64,000 nt of DNA from an uncultured Eubacterium sp. (lineage in GTDB: Bacteria; Bacillota; Clostridia; Lachnospirales; Lachnospiraceae), in NCBI GenBank assembly GCA_947642745.1, contig CANRTU010000014.1, forward strand, positions 1 through 64,000, given 5' to 3'. Within the stretch, counting starts at the first letter, position 1. Every line of letters starts with the position of its first letter. Under the pieces are notes generated by a model. The model had not been told where the DNA came from. It saw nothing but the letters and a program-made list of their open reading frames with translations, and searched no databases. The translations under genes and the position numbers were made by a program. Shown here one piece after another: positions 1-9,741 of the stretch.

Positions 1-349
1 GCCCCCGCTCCGCTGGGGCAGACCCGGCGATCCTCCCGAAGTATTTTTGCTTTAGAGACATATTTTTCCATAAAGCAGGAAAGCGGATCGCAACCTGAAA
101 CACAGATCCGCACAATAAACTTCTCTGAAACGATAACGACGGCGCCCGCAGCTGTCCCGGGTTTTGCAGCCATCGGGGCATCATCCGGCGCCGTCTGGTA
201 TTTTCACAGTCTGCGGTACATGAAGATCACTGCCATGGCAGACGCTCATACATGAACCGCCGTTCATCGTTCCAGTACCAGACATCCCTTCGGATACAGG
301 AAATGCTTTCCTGTATTTACATACCCGGGAATACAGGAAACAATATCAA
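1..349. other. Intergenic region at left edge
   Basis: No convincing coding sequence. The first 50 bases hold GATCCTCCCGAAG followed by a T-rich run, which matches the 3' part of a dispersed hairpin repeat seen elsewhere in the window (57.5 kb, 63.8 kb). The 3' part of this region (307-340) is a hairpin that probably ends the carboxypeptidase transcript. Confidence 0.6.
307..340 (-). terminator. Hairpin after carboxypeptidase gene
   Basis: TTTCCTGTATT (307-317) pairs perfectly with AATACAGGAAA (330-340). It lies 10 bases past the stop codon of the minus-strand carboxypeptidase gene. There is no long T-tract, so termination is inferred from position. Confidence 0.5.
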
Positions 350-1606
350 TTATTTATCTGACGGTATATATTTCCTGTAAATTTCCACATGGTCATAAAT
401 ACATCTCCAGCTGCTGGTGGAACCTGCCGTCACGCAGATATAATCCGTCCCTCCGGCAAAAGTGCCATAGCTGACCGCACAGTTTCCGGCCTCGGCCACA
501 AAGCCTGTTTTGGCGCACAATACGTCTCCTCCTGTATCTTTATCTTCTATTCTGCGCAAAAACCAGTTGGAGATGGTAATCCCCTCCGGATGTTTTTTGG
601 TAGGCGTGGTCGTGTACGTATGGGCGGATAACACTTTCCTGCACAGCGGATTTTGCAGCGCCGCTTTCATAATCACTGCCATATCGTAAACTGAACAGTA
701 GTGGTTTTTGTTATAAATCCCCACACAGTTGGTCATATGGGCGCTGTCCGCAATTCCCAGTTCCTCCAGTTTCTCATTCATCAGATCCACAAACGCCTCC
801 ATGGAACCCGCCACATAAATCGCCAGCCCGGCTGCGGCGTCTCCTCCGGAAGGCAGTACCGTTCCGTAAAATAAATCCCGTACCGTTACTTTTTCCCCAT
901 CCAGAAATCCTACAGAGCTGCATTCATTGATATAGGAATAATCCGTAATATCCAGCGTGATTGTAAATTTATCATCCAGATCCGCTTCTGTCAGCCGCTC
1001 TGCTGCCACCAGTACGGTCAGTACTTTTGTCATGGACGCCGGCGGGATCCGCTTCATCGCTTTTTTGGAAGCAACGACAGTATCTGTGCTTTCATTAATC
1101 AGAACCGCATGGGTACTGATTACTTTTTTGCTGCGTATATCCTTCTTATCCGCAGCTGTTACAAAATGTCTGTCAGGCTGGTCCTGTTCCATATCATTTT
1201 CTGTCTGTCCGTCCTGACCCGGAGCTCCATCCTGACCTGCAGACTGGTCTCCCGGCCCGGACTGCTCCATGTCAGTCCCGCTCTGCTCCCCGGAAAAAGC
1301 ATCCTCCGGCTCCCGGTCCGTCTGCCCCGGTTCCTCCCTGTTCCGCGCCAGAAGCTTTCCTTTTTCTGGCGAAGCGGACTGCTGCCCGGAATTTTCTTTC
1401 TGAAACCAGGAACGGACGCCATTCACACCGGATGTTTTCCCGACGATCATAACAACCGCCATGATTAACACAGCCGCGCCCGTAATCCCGATACCAAGCA
1501 GCTGCCTCTGCCTGCGCCGCTTCTTTTCACGCCGCAGTCGCCTCCTCTGTTCACAAAGGGCATGATAATCCCCGCCACTGCCTTTATCGTCAAAAAATGG
1601 GTCCAT
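350..1606 (-). CDS. Serine-type D-Ala-D-Ala carboxypeptidase (DacF/PBP5-like)
   Basis: Penicillin-binding protein of the low-molecular-mass class that trims the terminal D-Ala from peptidoglycan stem peptides outside the membrane. The 418-residue product has a very basic N-terminus, one membrane anchor near residues 37-56, an acidic Gln/Gly-rich spacer of about 90 residues, then the catalytic domain. Motif 1 is SMTK (Ser191, Lys194). Motif 3 is KTG near residue 369. Motif 2, usually SxN, reads SGGD near residue 253, so the expected Asn is replaced. The N-terminal anchor instead of a C-terminal amphipathic helix is unlike classic PBP5. The start is supported by GAGGAGG seven bases upstream of the ATG. 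The gene stands downstream of the alpha-galactosidase on the same strand, about 170 bases away. Confidence 0.88.
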   Translation of the reverse strand: MDPFFDDKGSGGDYHALCEQRRRLRREKKRRRQRQLLGIGITGAAVLIMAVVMIVGKTSGVNGVRSWFQKENSGQQSASPEKGKLLARNREEPGQTDREPEDAFSGEQSGTDMEQSGPGDQSAGQDGAPGQDGQTENDMEQDQPDRHFVTAADKKDIRSKKVISTHAVLINESTDTVVASKKAMKRIPPASMTKVLTVLVAAERLTEADLDDKFTITLDITDYSYINECSSVGFLDGEKVTVRDLFYGTVLPSGGDAAAGLAIYVAGSMEAFVDLMNEKLEELGIADSAHMTNCVGIYNKNHYCSVYDMAVIMKAALQNPLCRKVLSAHTYTTTPTKKHPEGITISNWFLRRIEDKDTGGDVLCAKTGFVAEAGNCAVSYGTFAGGTDYICVTAGSTSSWRCIYDHVEIYRKYIPSDK

Positions 1607-1777
1607 GTTAACCTCCTCAGCTTTCTGTTTCCATCTTCTTTTGTCTTTCTCTTATAGGTAAGAAACAGATGTCTAAACTGTTTTTTAACACTTTAAACGC
1701 ACAGGGTACATCTTGTCAATAGCTTTTTTAAATTTATCCGGAGTACGCCCGCACAGGAGGCTGTGATTCCTGTATCC

Positions 1778-3970
1778 CTATCTTCCTTCATTTTTAAATA
1801 CATATACATGGCTGATGAAATCCTCCTTCACCGGTTCTACGGTGATTCCGGCATACATCAGTTCATCTCCACCAAAACAGGAACCGTCCCGTAAAAGCCG
1901 GTACGTACAGTCCTCCCTCAGGCCTTTTAACTTCACAGGCGTATTTACCTGTACTGCTTCCGAAAGAATCTGGTAATAACAATAGATCACGGTTTCTTCA
2001 TCCCCGGACACAAAATTCCATGCGGCCATATTTCCTGTCTGCGGATTTAAGAGCCGGTAAAACCTCCCCTTCTGGATTACTTCTCGTATTTCTTTATAAA
2101 AGACAATCTGTTTTTTTATTTCCTCTTTTTCTTCCTCCGGCAGGTTACAAAAATCCATTTCATATCCCAGATTTCCGGACATGGCAACCGCAAACCTGGT
2201 AGAAAGAGGCGTTCTTCTTCCCACCTGCAGATTTGGCGATACAGATACATGCGCCCCCATTGTGACCGGAGGGAAAAACAGACTCGTTCCATATTGAATC
2301 TTCATCCGGCAGACCGCATCCGAATTATCACTTGCCCAGGTCTGGGGCATATAGTACAGCATCCCCGCATCGTACCTGCCTCCCCCGCTGGAACATCCTT
2401 CAAACAGAACCTCCGGAAACTTCTGGTTCAGTGTCTCTAATATATAATACAGTCCCAGCATATATCTGTGGGAAAGCTCCCTCTGCCTCTTTCCTTCCAG
2501 ATAAAAAGAACCCAGATCTGTTATATGGCGGTTCATATCCCACTTCACATAGCTGATATCCGCTGTATTCAGCACACTTTCCACAGATTGAATGACATAT
2601 TCGCATACTTTTGGATTTGACAGATCAAGCACATACTGGTATCTGCTTAAAACCGGTTCATACCCGGGACTTCGGATGATCCAGTCCGGATGGCTTCTGT
2701 AAAGGTCACTGTTCGGCGAAACCATTTCCGGCTCAAACCAGATGCCGGTTTTCATGCCCATACTGCGGATGTCCTTTGCCAGACGGCAGATCCCGTCCGG
2801 AAATTTCTCCCTGTCCTCTATCCAGTCCCCAAGAGCCTTTTTGTCATCCCTGCGGTTTTTAAACCACCCGTCGTCCACCACAAACAACTCAATTCCAAGT
2901 TCTGCGGCTTCCCCGGCAAGCGTACGGCACTTTTCCTCATCCACATGAAATTCAAAAGCCTCCCAGCTATTCAGAAGAACCGGCCTTTCTTTTTCCCGGT
3001 AAACTCCCCTGCACAGCCGTTTCCGGTACAGACTGTGAAACGTGCCTGACATCCCGTTCAGTCCCTGCCCCGAATACACGAGCACTGTCTCCGGACATAC
3101 AAACCGTTCCCCGCCATTCAGATTCCATCCAAAAGTCAGCGGATTCATTCCCATCTGTACCCTGGTACTCTTATACTGGCCTGCCTGGACAACTGCCTGA
3201 AAATCACCACTGTATACAAACTGAAATCCCCATACTTCCCCGCTGTGTTCCCCGGCTTCTTTCTCCATCAGCACAATACCCGGCGTTGCCTGGGGACTGC
3301 TGCATCCCCGGATACTTCCGGCTATGATGGAATCGCCGCAGACTGCTTTCCGGTTTAAATTTTTCTCATTCATATGCCCGCCGGTCAACGTCAGCACATC
3401 ATACTCTGTTCCGGCAAAATCCATACTCATGCTCATAAGCCGTTCCAGATACAGCTCTTTCTCTCCCCGGTTCACGACTTCCACATGACGGCAGATGGCG
3501 TCATAATCCCGGAAAATCGTATAATAAAGTTCAATTCCGGCGTTCATGGACTGATCCTCCAGCTCCACACACAGGGTAAGCGCTTCTTCATCATCTTCTG
3601 TATATACAGACGGCAGACCGGTAAGCGCAGGTTTGCCCCGTATGATCCTGTGATTCCTGTAACAGAATCTGGTAACCCTTCTTCCATCCTCTGTCTGTAT
3701 CACATAAGCCGGACTGCGGAAATCACCCTGATTCATATCCGGGTATTCCCGCGGAAGCGTATCCAGCGAAAATGTCCGGTCTTCCGGAACCGGATTGGAG
3801 CAGAATCCCCTGTCATAAAAATAGGGCTTGCTGCCCCCATGGTAATTGCGGATATTCCGGCCAAAGTAGCGGTGCGCCAGATACCTGTTTTTTTCTACGC
3901 TGAAAACATAGCTGATGCGGCCATTCGTAATCAGAAAAGTATGTTCCTGTCCGTTATATGTTATCTCCAT
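1778..3970 (-). CDS. Alpha-galactosidase, GH36 family
   Basis: Hydrolyses terminal alpha-1,6-linked galactose from raffinose-type oligosaccharides or galactomannan. About 730 residues, the usual size for cytoplasmic bacterial GH36 enzymes, and no signal peptide is visible. The KWDMNR motif gives the nucleophile (Asp480, counted from the upstream ATG), and ASDNSDA gives the acid/base (Asp550). CSSGGGRYDAG and WFEPEMVSP are further family motifs. Two in-frame ATGs exist: the one at 3976 is only 3 bases from GGAGG, whereas the one at 3970 is 9 bases away, so I chose 3970. The released galactose could feed the galK and galT products encoded 20 kb away, an inference from pathway knowledge. Confidence 0.93.
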   Translation of the reverse strand: MEITYNGQEHTFLITNGRISYVFSVEKNRYLAHRYFGRNIRNYHGGSKPYFYDRGFCSNPVPEDRTFSLDTLPREYPDMNQGDFRSPAYVIQTEDGRRVTRFCYRNHRIIRGKPALTGLPSVYTEDDEEALTLCVELEDQSMNAGIELYYTIFRDYDAICRHVEVVNRGEKELYLERLMSMSMDFAGTEYDVLTLTGGHMNEKNLNRKAVCGDSIIAGSIRGCSSPQATPGIVLMEKEAGEHSGEVWGFQFVYSGDFQAVVQAGQYKSTRVQMGMNPLTFGWNLNGGERFVCPETVLVYSGQGLNGMSGTFHSLYRKRLCRGVYREKERPVLLNSWEAFEFHVDEEKCRTLAGEAAELGIELFVVDDGWFKNRRDDKKALGDWIEDREKFPDGICRLAKDIRSMGMKTGIWFEPEMVSPNSDLYRSHPDWIIRSPGYEPVLSRYQYVLDLSNPKVCEYVIQSVESVLNTADISYVKWDMNRHITDLGSFYLEGKRQRELSHRYMLGLYYILETLNQKFPEVLFEGCSSGGGRYDAGMLYYMPQTWASDNSDAVCRMKIQYGTSLFFPPVTMGAHVSVSPNLQVGRRTPLSTRFAVAMSGNLGYEMDFCNLPEEEKEEIKKQIVFYKEIREVIQKGRFYRLLNPQTGNMAAWNFVSGDEETVIYCYYQILSEAVQVNTPVKLKGLREDCTYRLLRDGSCFGGDELMYAGITVEPVKEDFISHVYVFKNEGR

Positions 3971-3990
3971 TTCCATATGCCTCCTTCCAT

Positions 3991-4030
3991 AGCGTGCCTG
4001 AAAATGCTTTCTTTCAGATGTACCCCTTTC
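3991..4030. repeat. Solo half-copy of MITE-like end
   Basis: AGCGTGCCTGAAAATGCTTT followed by CTTTCAGATGTACCCC matches, with changes, one end of the palindromic elements at 54135-54385 and 58131-58330. No matching second end is visible nearby. Confidence 0.5.
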
Positions 4031-4138
4031 TTCCCCACACTTTATAAGCTCTGTTCCTTATTTATAAGGGAAACAGCGCCATGGCTTCCCATGACGCTTC
4101 ATCCCGCGGAATACACGCTGCTTTTTCTGCTCCCGCAT

Positions 4139-4741
4139 TTATGCCAGCAGCAGACTGAGCATATCCGCACAACAGCCGGCGCCCAGCCTGCCGCTGTCCA
4201 GCACGATATCGTAATTGCTAAAATCATCCCACCTTCTTACGGTATTTACATAATAATAATTAGCCCGCTTTTTGTCAAATTTGCGCATGACGGCGTCCGC
4301 TTTGGAAGCCGGAATTCCATACTCTCCGGTTACACGGCGCATTCTTTTCTCCTCATCGGTACAGCGGATAAAAACGTTAATGACACCCTCATGGTCCTTT
4401 AACGCCTCACAGGCGCAGTGGCCGAGAAACACCGCCGGCCCGTCCGCTGCCAGCCGCCGGATCACCGCCTGCTCTTCCACATAGATATGGCCTTCCTGTG
4501 TCAGCATATCAGAATTGCCCGACACTGCCTGGGAGAGCATATAGACTGAATACAAAAAACTGTTGGTCACCGTCTCCTCATAGCGCTCAATCTTTTCCAC
4601 CGGAATATTTTTCTCTTTTGAAACTTCTTCCAGGATCTCCCTTCCATAGCAGGCGATTCCGGCCTGTCCGGCAATCCGGCGGGCAATCTCTGTCCCGCCG
4701 CTGCCGTATTCCCTTTCAATTGTAATATATCTGCATTTCAT
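4139..4741 (-). CDS. Cytidylate kinase-like family protein
   Basis: A 200-residue P-loop protein of the cytidylate-kinase-like family common in Lachnospiraceae. The N-terminus (ITIEREYGSGGTEIARRIA) carries the glycine-rich nucleotide-binding loop right after the first strand. The family is related to CMP kinase, but its members are not the housekeeping Cmk and their substrate is not settled, so I do not name one. Later residues (IRCTDEEKRMRR, then DKKRANYYY) resemble the LID/NMP region of nucleotide kinases. AAGGAG lies about 11 bases before the ATG. It sits between the ABC exporter and the alpha-galactosidase on the same strand, and no functional link is evident. Confidence 0.82.
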   Translation of the reverse strand: MKCRYITIEREYGSGGTEIARRIAGQAGIACYGREILEEVSKEKNIPVEKIERYEETVTNSFLYSVYMLSQAVSGNSDMLTQEGHIYVEEQAVIRRLAADGPAVFLGHCACEALKDHEGVINVFIRCTDEEKRMRRVTGEYGIPASKADAVMRKFDKKRANYYYVNTVRRWDDFSNYDIVLDSGRLGAGCCADMLSLLLA

Positions 4742-4861
4742 CTTTTGCCATACTCCTTTCCAGATCTGGTACTATACCGGACATACATGAACGGGTTAAA
4801 TTACCATACTTAACATATTGAAACTACCATACTTACATTAAATACAGATTTATGGAAATTA

Positions 4862-6967
4862 TCATCCAGTCATACTCTCTGGCGCCTGCTCAAACTGACT
4901 GTTATACAGATCCGCATAAAATCCATTCTGCCGCAGCAGCTGTTCGTGGCTGCCGCTTTCAATAATATCCCCATCCTTCATCACAAGAATCAGATCAGCG
5001 TTTTTGATTGTGGACAGCCGGTGGGCGATTACAAAAGAGGTGCGGTCTTTCATCAGCTGGTCCATGGCTGTCTGTATCAGCTGCTCTGTACGGGTATCCA
5101 CCGAGGAGGTAGCCTCATCCAGAATCAGCATCGGCTTATCCGCAATCATGGCTCTTGCGATGGTCAGCTGCTGCTTCTGCCCCTGGGAGAGATTTACCTG
5201 GTCGTTTAACACCGTATCATAGCCTTTTGGCAGCGTATGGACAAAGTGGTCCAGACCGACTGCCCGGCAGGCTTCCTCAATTTTTTCCTGACTGACGCCC
5301 TGTGTACAGTATACCAGATTTTCCCGTACAGTTCCTTCAAAAATCCAGGTATCCTGTAATACCATGCAAAACTGTGCGTGTACTGCCTCCCTGGTCATCT
5401 GCCGGATGGGTATTCCGTCAATTTTGATTTCCCCGCCCTGAATTTCATGAAAGCGCATCAGCAGGTTTACCATCGTAGTCTTTCCTGCTCCGGTAGGGCC
5501 AACAATGGCGATTTTCTGTCCGGGACTGGCCTGTGCAGAAAAATCATGTATCACAATCTGATCAGAATCTTCATATCCAAACTTAACATGTTCGAAACCG
5601 ACTCTGCCTGTTATTTCCGGCAGCGTTTCTATTTTGCCGGTTTCATCTTCCATTTCCTCCGCTTCCAGAAATTCAAACACACGCTCCCCGGCGGCAGCGG
5701 CCGACTGTAAGGACTGCACCGCCTGGGCGATCTGCGCCAGCGGCTGTGTAAAATAGCGGACATACATCATAAATGCCACAATCACGCCAAAGCTGATTCT
5801 TCCGGAAAGGGCCATGGCGCCGCCGGCCACACAGACAGCCACATAACCCAGATTTCCGATAAAGCTCATGACAGGCATCATGAGGCCGGAAAGGCACTGG
5901 GCCTTAAAACCGCTTTCACGAAGATCCCGGTTCATCCTGTCGAACGTATCCTGTGCGGCTTTTTCACCATTATAGGCTTTTACCACTGTATGTCCTGTAT
6001 AGATTTCCTCAATGTGTCCGTTGATTTCTCCCAGATGCTTCTGCTGACGGGTGAAATACCGCTGGCTCTTTCCCATAATGGCAAACATCAGCACAAACCC
6101 GGCCAGGCTGGAGAGCACCGCTGTCAGTGTCATCCATCCGTCTGTGAGAATCATCATCACCAGACTGCCCAGAAACAGCACCAGTGCGGAGATCAGCGTA
6201 CCGATGCTCTGATTTAACGACTGTCCGATGGTATCCACATCATTGGTCACCCTGGAGAGTACGTCTCCGGTGGTGGTGCGGTTATAAAACCACATAGGCA
6301 GCCGGTTGATTTTGCGGGAAATATCCGAGCGCATGGTTCTGGTCACCCGCTGGGTGACTGTTGTCATCAGAAATCCCTGTATCACAGAAAGCAGATAACT
6401 GAGTACATAAAATATAATCAGCAGACGGCCGGTCTGGTAAATCTTTTCCATATCAACAGACGGCCGGATCAGACGATATACCGGTTCCGGCAGCTGGTCC
6501 AGGGTTTCCAGGGCAGCCTGCGGATCAGTCTGGCTCCCTGATATATCAGACTCAGACAGCCGCTCCATCAGGGCGGCCTGGTCCCTGCCGGATATGCGGA
6601 CGCCATCCACCTCTATTTCTGAAAATACTTCCCCGGCTGGATCTGTTTTCCTGTTTACGGCCATATTTTCCGTAATACGCTGTACGATTTCTTCCAGTTT
6701 TTCCGTATCCGGCGCAATCCCCGCTGTAATAATATCTGTGATTTCTGAAAGTTTATCCGGACCGATCAGCGTCAGCACTGTACCCGCCGCCGCACATACC
6801 AGCGCAATGACAAATACCGCCAGATATCTGCGGCAGTAACCAAGCAGTTTTTTCCAGGTGCCCGTCAGGTTTCTGGCCTTTTCACCAGTTCCCCCGGGGT
6901 GTCCGCCCATGGGACCGGCCGGCCGCACTCTGCCCCGGCCGGATGTATATTCTTGTTTTTCACTCAT
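4862..6967 (-). CDS. ABC exporter half, canonical ATPase (heterodimer partner B)
   Basis: Fused permease-ATPase of 701 residues. The N-terminal part has a long insertion (roughly residues 85-170) between the first two membrane helices, then the six-helix type IV exporter domain. The nucleotide-binding domain has Walker A GPTGAGKTT, Walker B LILDE with the catalytic Glu, and the switch His in VIAHRLST. Its ABC signature is LSQGQ instead of LSGGQ, as in heterodimeric multidrug exporters where the partner carries the degenerate site. It follows the other half-transporter by 225 bases, and a MarR regulator precedes both. GGAGG precedes the ATG. Likely substrate class: drugs or lipophilic compounds. 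The real substrate is unknown. Confidence 0.92.
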   Translation of the reverse strand: MSEKQEYTSGRGRVRPAGPMGGHPGGTGEKARNLTGTWKKLLGYCRRYLAVFVIALVCAAAGTVLTLIGPDKLSEITDIITAGIAPDTEKLEEIVQRITENMAVNRKTDPAGEVFSEIEVDGVRISGRDQAALMERLSESDISGSQTDPQAALETLDQLPEPVYRLIRPSVDMEKIYQTGRLLIIFYVLSYLLSVIQGFLMTTVTQRVTRTMRSDISRKINRLPMWFYNRTTTGDVLSRVTNDVDTIGQSLNQSIGTLISALVLFLGSLVMMILTDGWMTLTAVLSSLAGFVLMFAIMGKSQRYFTRQQKHLGEINGHIEEIYTGHTVVKAYNGEKAAQDTFDRMNRDLRESGFKAQCLSGLMMPVMSFIGNLGYVAVCVAGGAMALSGRISFGVIVAFMMYVRYFTQPLAQIAQAVQSLQSAAAAGERVFEFLEAEEMEDETGKIETLPEITGRVGFEHVKFGYEDSDQIVIHDFSAQASPGQKIAIVGPTGAGKTTMVNLLMRFHEIQGGEIKIDGIPIRQMTREAVHAQFCMVLQDTWIFEGTVRENLVYCTQGVSQEKIEEACRAVGLDHFVHTLPKGYDTVLNDQVNLSQGQKQQLTIARAMIADKPMLILDEATSSVDTRTEQLIQTAMDQLMKDRTSFVIAHRLSTIKNADLILVMKDGDIIESGSHEQLLRQNGFYADLYNSQFEQAPESMTG

Positions 6968-7192
6968 GCCAGTTCCTCCTTTTTATATCTGATATCCTGT
7001 ATCCGTATCCTTTTGTTCCCGCATCCCCGCACAGATCCCGTCCCGGAAAATAATTAAAAATTTATTCCCGTGGCCTGTACTGCATTCCGGATTACAGCCG
7101 CATCTTACGGAAAGCGGCTGCGGACATATTCCTGTATATTTCCCCCAGCCGGACTTTCATGCAGGCATAGCAGACAGGACATCTGTGCGCTG

Positions 7193-8950
7193 TTAAACCA
7201 GTTCTTCTTCTGAGAGCTGGGAACGTGCGATCTGCTGATAGACTTCGCAGGTTTCCATTAATTTTCTGTGCTTGCCTATACCGGCAATTCTGCCTTTATC
7301 CAGCACAATGATCTGGTCTGCGTCCCGGATCGTCCCGATACGCTGGGCTACGATGATACGGGTCGTATTTTTACACTCTTTTTCCAGTGCGCCCCGCAGC
7401 GCCCGGTCTGTCTTATAATCGAGAGCCGAAAAAGAATCATCAAAAATCAGAATCTCCGGCTTTCTTGCAACCGCACGGGCAATGGACAGCCTCTGTTTCT
7501 GTCCGCCGGAAAGGTTGGAACCGCCCTGGGCTACATGCGCCTCATATGTTCCTTCCATCTGTTCCACAAAATCCCGCGCCCTGGCCGTGGCCAACGCAGC
7601 TTTTATTTCCTCACTGGAAACCGCTTCCCTGCCATTGTCCCCGTACGCCACATTGGAAGCAACCGTTCCGGAAAACAGTATGGCTTTCTGGGATACATAA
7701 CCGATTCTGTCACGGAGCGCCTTCTGGGTATAAGTGCGCACATCCACACCGTCCACCAGTACCCGTCCTGCCGTCACATCATAAAACCTTGGAATCAGGT
7801 TGATCACCGTACTTTTCCCGCATCCGGTGGAACCGATAATGGCAATGGTTTCCCCCCGTTTTGCGGTAAACGTAATATCTTCCAGGACACATTCTTCCGC
7901 ATCCGGATACCGGAACGACACATGGTCAAATTCCACTTCGCCAGTCTGTTCCTCCCTGCCTGCTGTCCGCTCCCCGTCTGTAATGGCGGGTTCTGTATCC
8001 AGCACTTCACCAATCCGTTTTGCGGAAACGGAGGCTCTTGGCAGCAGCATAAAGATCATGACCAGCATCATAAAGGACATGACTACCATAATCGCATACT
8101 GGGAAAATATCATCATTTCAGAAAACAGATGCACCTTTCCCGACAGCCCCGCCTCATGGATTAACACCGCACCGATCCAGTACACCGCCAGGGACAGCCC
8201 GCTCATAATCAGCTGGATACCCGGCATCATAAAAGACATGGCACGGTGGGCAGATAAATTGACGTAAGTCAGCGCCCCGTTGGCCTGTTCGAATTTCTGT
8301 TCCTGATAAGTTTCCGCATTATATGCCCGCACTACACGCAGTCCGGTCAGATGCTCCCTGGTTACCCGGTTCACATCGTCCGTAAGCTCCTGCAGTTTTT
8401 TAAATTTCGGTATTACAAACAGCAGACAGGCGCCTACCATAATCAGAAGCACCAGCACTGCCACGCCGGTAGCCAGCGTCCACTGCCACTGTCTGCCTGC
8501 GATTTTCAAAATCGCCCAGACAGCCATGACCGGAGCCTTTGCCAGCATGGAAAGGCCCATGGCAATGAGCATCTGTATCTGGGTAATGTCGTTGGTTGAC
8601 CGGGTAATCAGACTTGCCGTGGAAAAATGTCCGATCTCTTCCATTGAAAAAGCCTGCACCTTCTGAAATAATTTTCCCCGCAGCGTCCCGCCAAAATTTG
8701 TGGCAATCCTGGCGGCGCATACTGCAGTTATAACAGAAGCCGTCAGGCCGCCCAGTGCGCAGAGCAGCATCTTTGCGCCCGCCGTAAGGATCTCTCCCAT
8801 GGTACTTCCTTCCATCTGCACCAGTGTGGTAATCTCCGCCATATATTCCGGCATGGTCAGATCCATCCACACCTGCACTACGACAAACAGCATGGAAACC
8901 GCTGCCAGTGCCAGTTCCGTTCGTTTTAGATTTTTAAAAAGTCTGAACAT
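7193..8950 (-). CDS. ABC exporter half, degenerate ATPase (heterodimer partner A)
   Basis: Fused permease-ATPase of 585 residues with six predicted membrane helices and a C-terminal ATPase domain. Walker A is GSTGCGKST and the signature is LSGGQ. Walker B reads LIFDD, so the catalytic Glu is Asp, and the switch histidine is Gln (IVAQRIGT). These two changes mark the degenerate site of asymmetric exporters such as the LmrCD and TM287/288 type. The partner gene downstream supplies the intact Glu and His plus the variant LSQGQ signature, so both proteins should form one exporter. It starts 87 bases after the MarR gene, with GGAG upstream of the ATG, so the three genes probably form one operon. 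Confidence 0.93.
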   Translation of the reverse strand: MFRLFKNLKRTELALAAVSMLFVVVQVWMDLTMPEYMAEITTLVQMEGSTMGEILTAGAKMLLCALGGLTASVITAVCAARIATNFGGTLRGKLFQKVQAFSMEEIGHFSTASLITRSTNDITQIQMLIAMGLSMLAKAPVMAVWAILKIAGRQWQWTLATGVAVLVLLIMVGACLLFVIPKFKKLQELTDDVNRVTREHLTGLRVVRAYNAETYQEQKFEQANGALTYVNLSAHRAMSFMMPGIQLIMSGLSLAVYWIGAVLIHEAGLSGKVHLFSEMMIFSQYAIMVVMSFMMLVMIFMLLPRASVSAKRIGEVLDTEPAITDGERTAGREEQTGEVEFDHVSFRYPDAEECVLEDITFTAKRGETIAIIGSTGCGKSTVINLIPRFYDVTAGRVLVDGVDVRTYTQKALRDRIGYVSQKAILFSGTVASNVAYGDNGREAVSSEEIKAALATARARDFVEQMEGTYEAHVAQGGSNLSGGQKQRLSIARAVARKPEILIFDDSFSALDYKTDRALRGALEKECKNTTRIIVAQRIGTIRDADQIIVLDKGRIAGIGKHRKLMETCEVYQQIARSQLSEEELV

Positions 8951-9037
8951 CCGTTATCACTCCTTTGTTTTTATGATTACTAACCCAGTTAGATATTTGG
9001 GTAAAGTCCGGCTGCCTCGTACTATAAAAACAGCTGT

Positions 9038-9472
9038 CTATAGTTTAAATTCCGGAGGCTTTACAATCCGCTGTATTTCTTCGGCTGTGTCAATAAACTC
9101 CATCAGCCTTTCTTCCCCCACCACATCAATGACACGCCCCATCTGTCTGTACATTTCCTCACGCATGGCATTCACTGTGTTTCTGCCGGATATTGTGAGT
9201 TCTACAACGGTAACACGTGCGTCCCTGCTGCTGCGTGTTCTGATAATCAGCCCTTTGGCAGCCATCTTTTTGAGCAGGGCCGCCACCCTTGCCGTACTTA
9301 CCTGCAGTACATCACTGATTCTGCCTGCGGTCACTGTCCCGTCCGCCTCCGCCAGAAGCCGGAGTACGGCGCCAATGCCGGCCTGCGTTTCGTCCACACT
9401 GGGAAAACATTTCGCAGGGTGCACCTGTTCCAGTCGTTTTAATACCCGCTCAATCTGCGCTCTGGCAGCCAT
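9038..9472 (-). CDS. MarR-family transcriptional regulator
   Basis: A 144-residue winged-helix protein of normal MarR length. The central part (GRISDVLQVSTARVAALLKKMAAKGLI) is the helix-turn-helix, followed by the wing with RSSRDARVTVVELT, the DxR signature of the family. It is the first gene of the set encoding the heterodimeric ABC exporter, so the likely role is ligand-relieved repression of that operon and of itself. AGGAGG lies five bases upstream of the ATG. An inverted repeat at 9513-9549 upstream is a candidate operator. Confidence 0.92.
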   Translation of the reverse strand: MAARAQIERVLKRLEQVHPAKCFPSVDETQAGIGAVLRLLAEADGTVTAGRISDVLQVSTARVAALLKKMAAKGLIIRTRSSRDARVTVVELTISGRNTVNAMREEMYRQMGRVIDVVGEERLMEFIDTAEEIQRIVKPPEFKL

Positions 9473-9494
9473 AAGTACCTCCTTTCAGCCTGAT

Positions 9495-9549
9495 GGTACC
9501 GGAAAGGTACCGGTACTCCATCGGGACAGGTTTTATCCGGATGGAGTAC
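9495..9549. promoter_or_regulatory. Candidate MarR operator (inverted repeats)
   Basis: GTACTCCATC (9513-9522) and GATGGAGTAC (9540-9549) form a perfect inverted repeat with a 17-base spacer. Two GGTACC palindromes lie beside it at 9495-9500 and 9506-9511. All sit within 80 bases upstream of the marR start. Binding is inferred from position. Confidence 0.45.
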
Positions 9550-9741
9550 TAAATTATATAATACAACCCAGAGATCGTCAAGACTGGAAAATGTGAAGAA
9601 TTTGTGTTCGCTGTAAGTATACGGTTCACGGCCCGCAGCGTGTTTGCGCATCATGCGTTTGGGGAATGGATGCGTATGCTCTCTGTTCCCTTCCGGTACC
9701 CGGCCGGCTGCCAGTAACCTGTGATCCGTCCAGGCAGCGGG

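Noticed and set aside
3374-4402. 342-codon plus-strand frame
   Set aside because: Antisense to alpha-galactosidase and kinase-like genes, which are clearly real.
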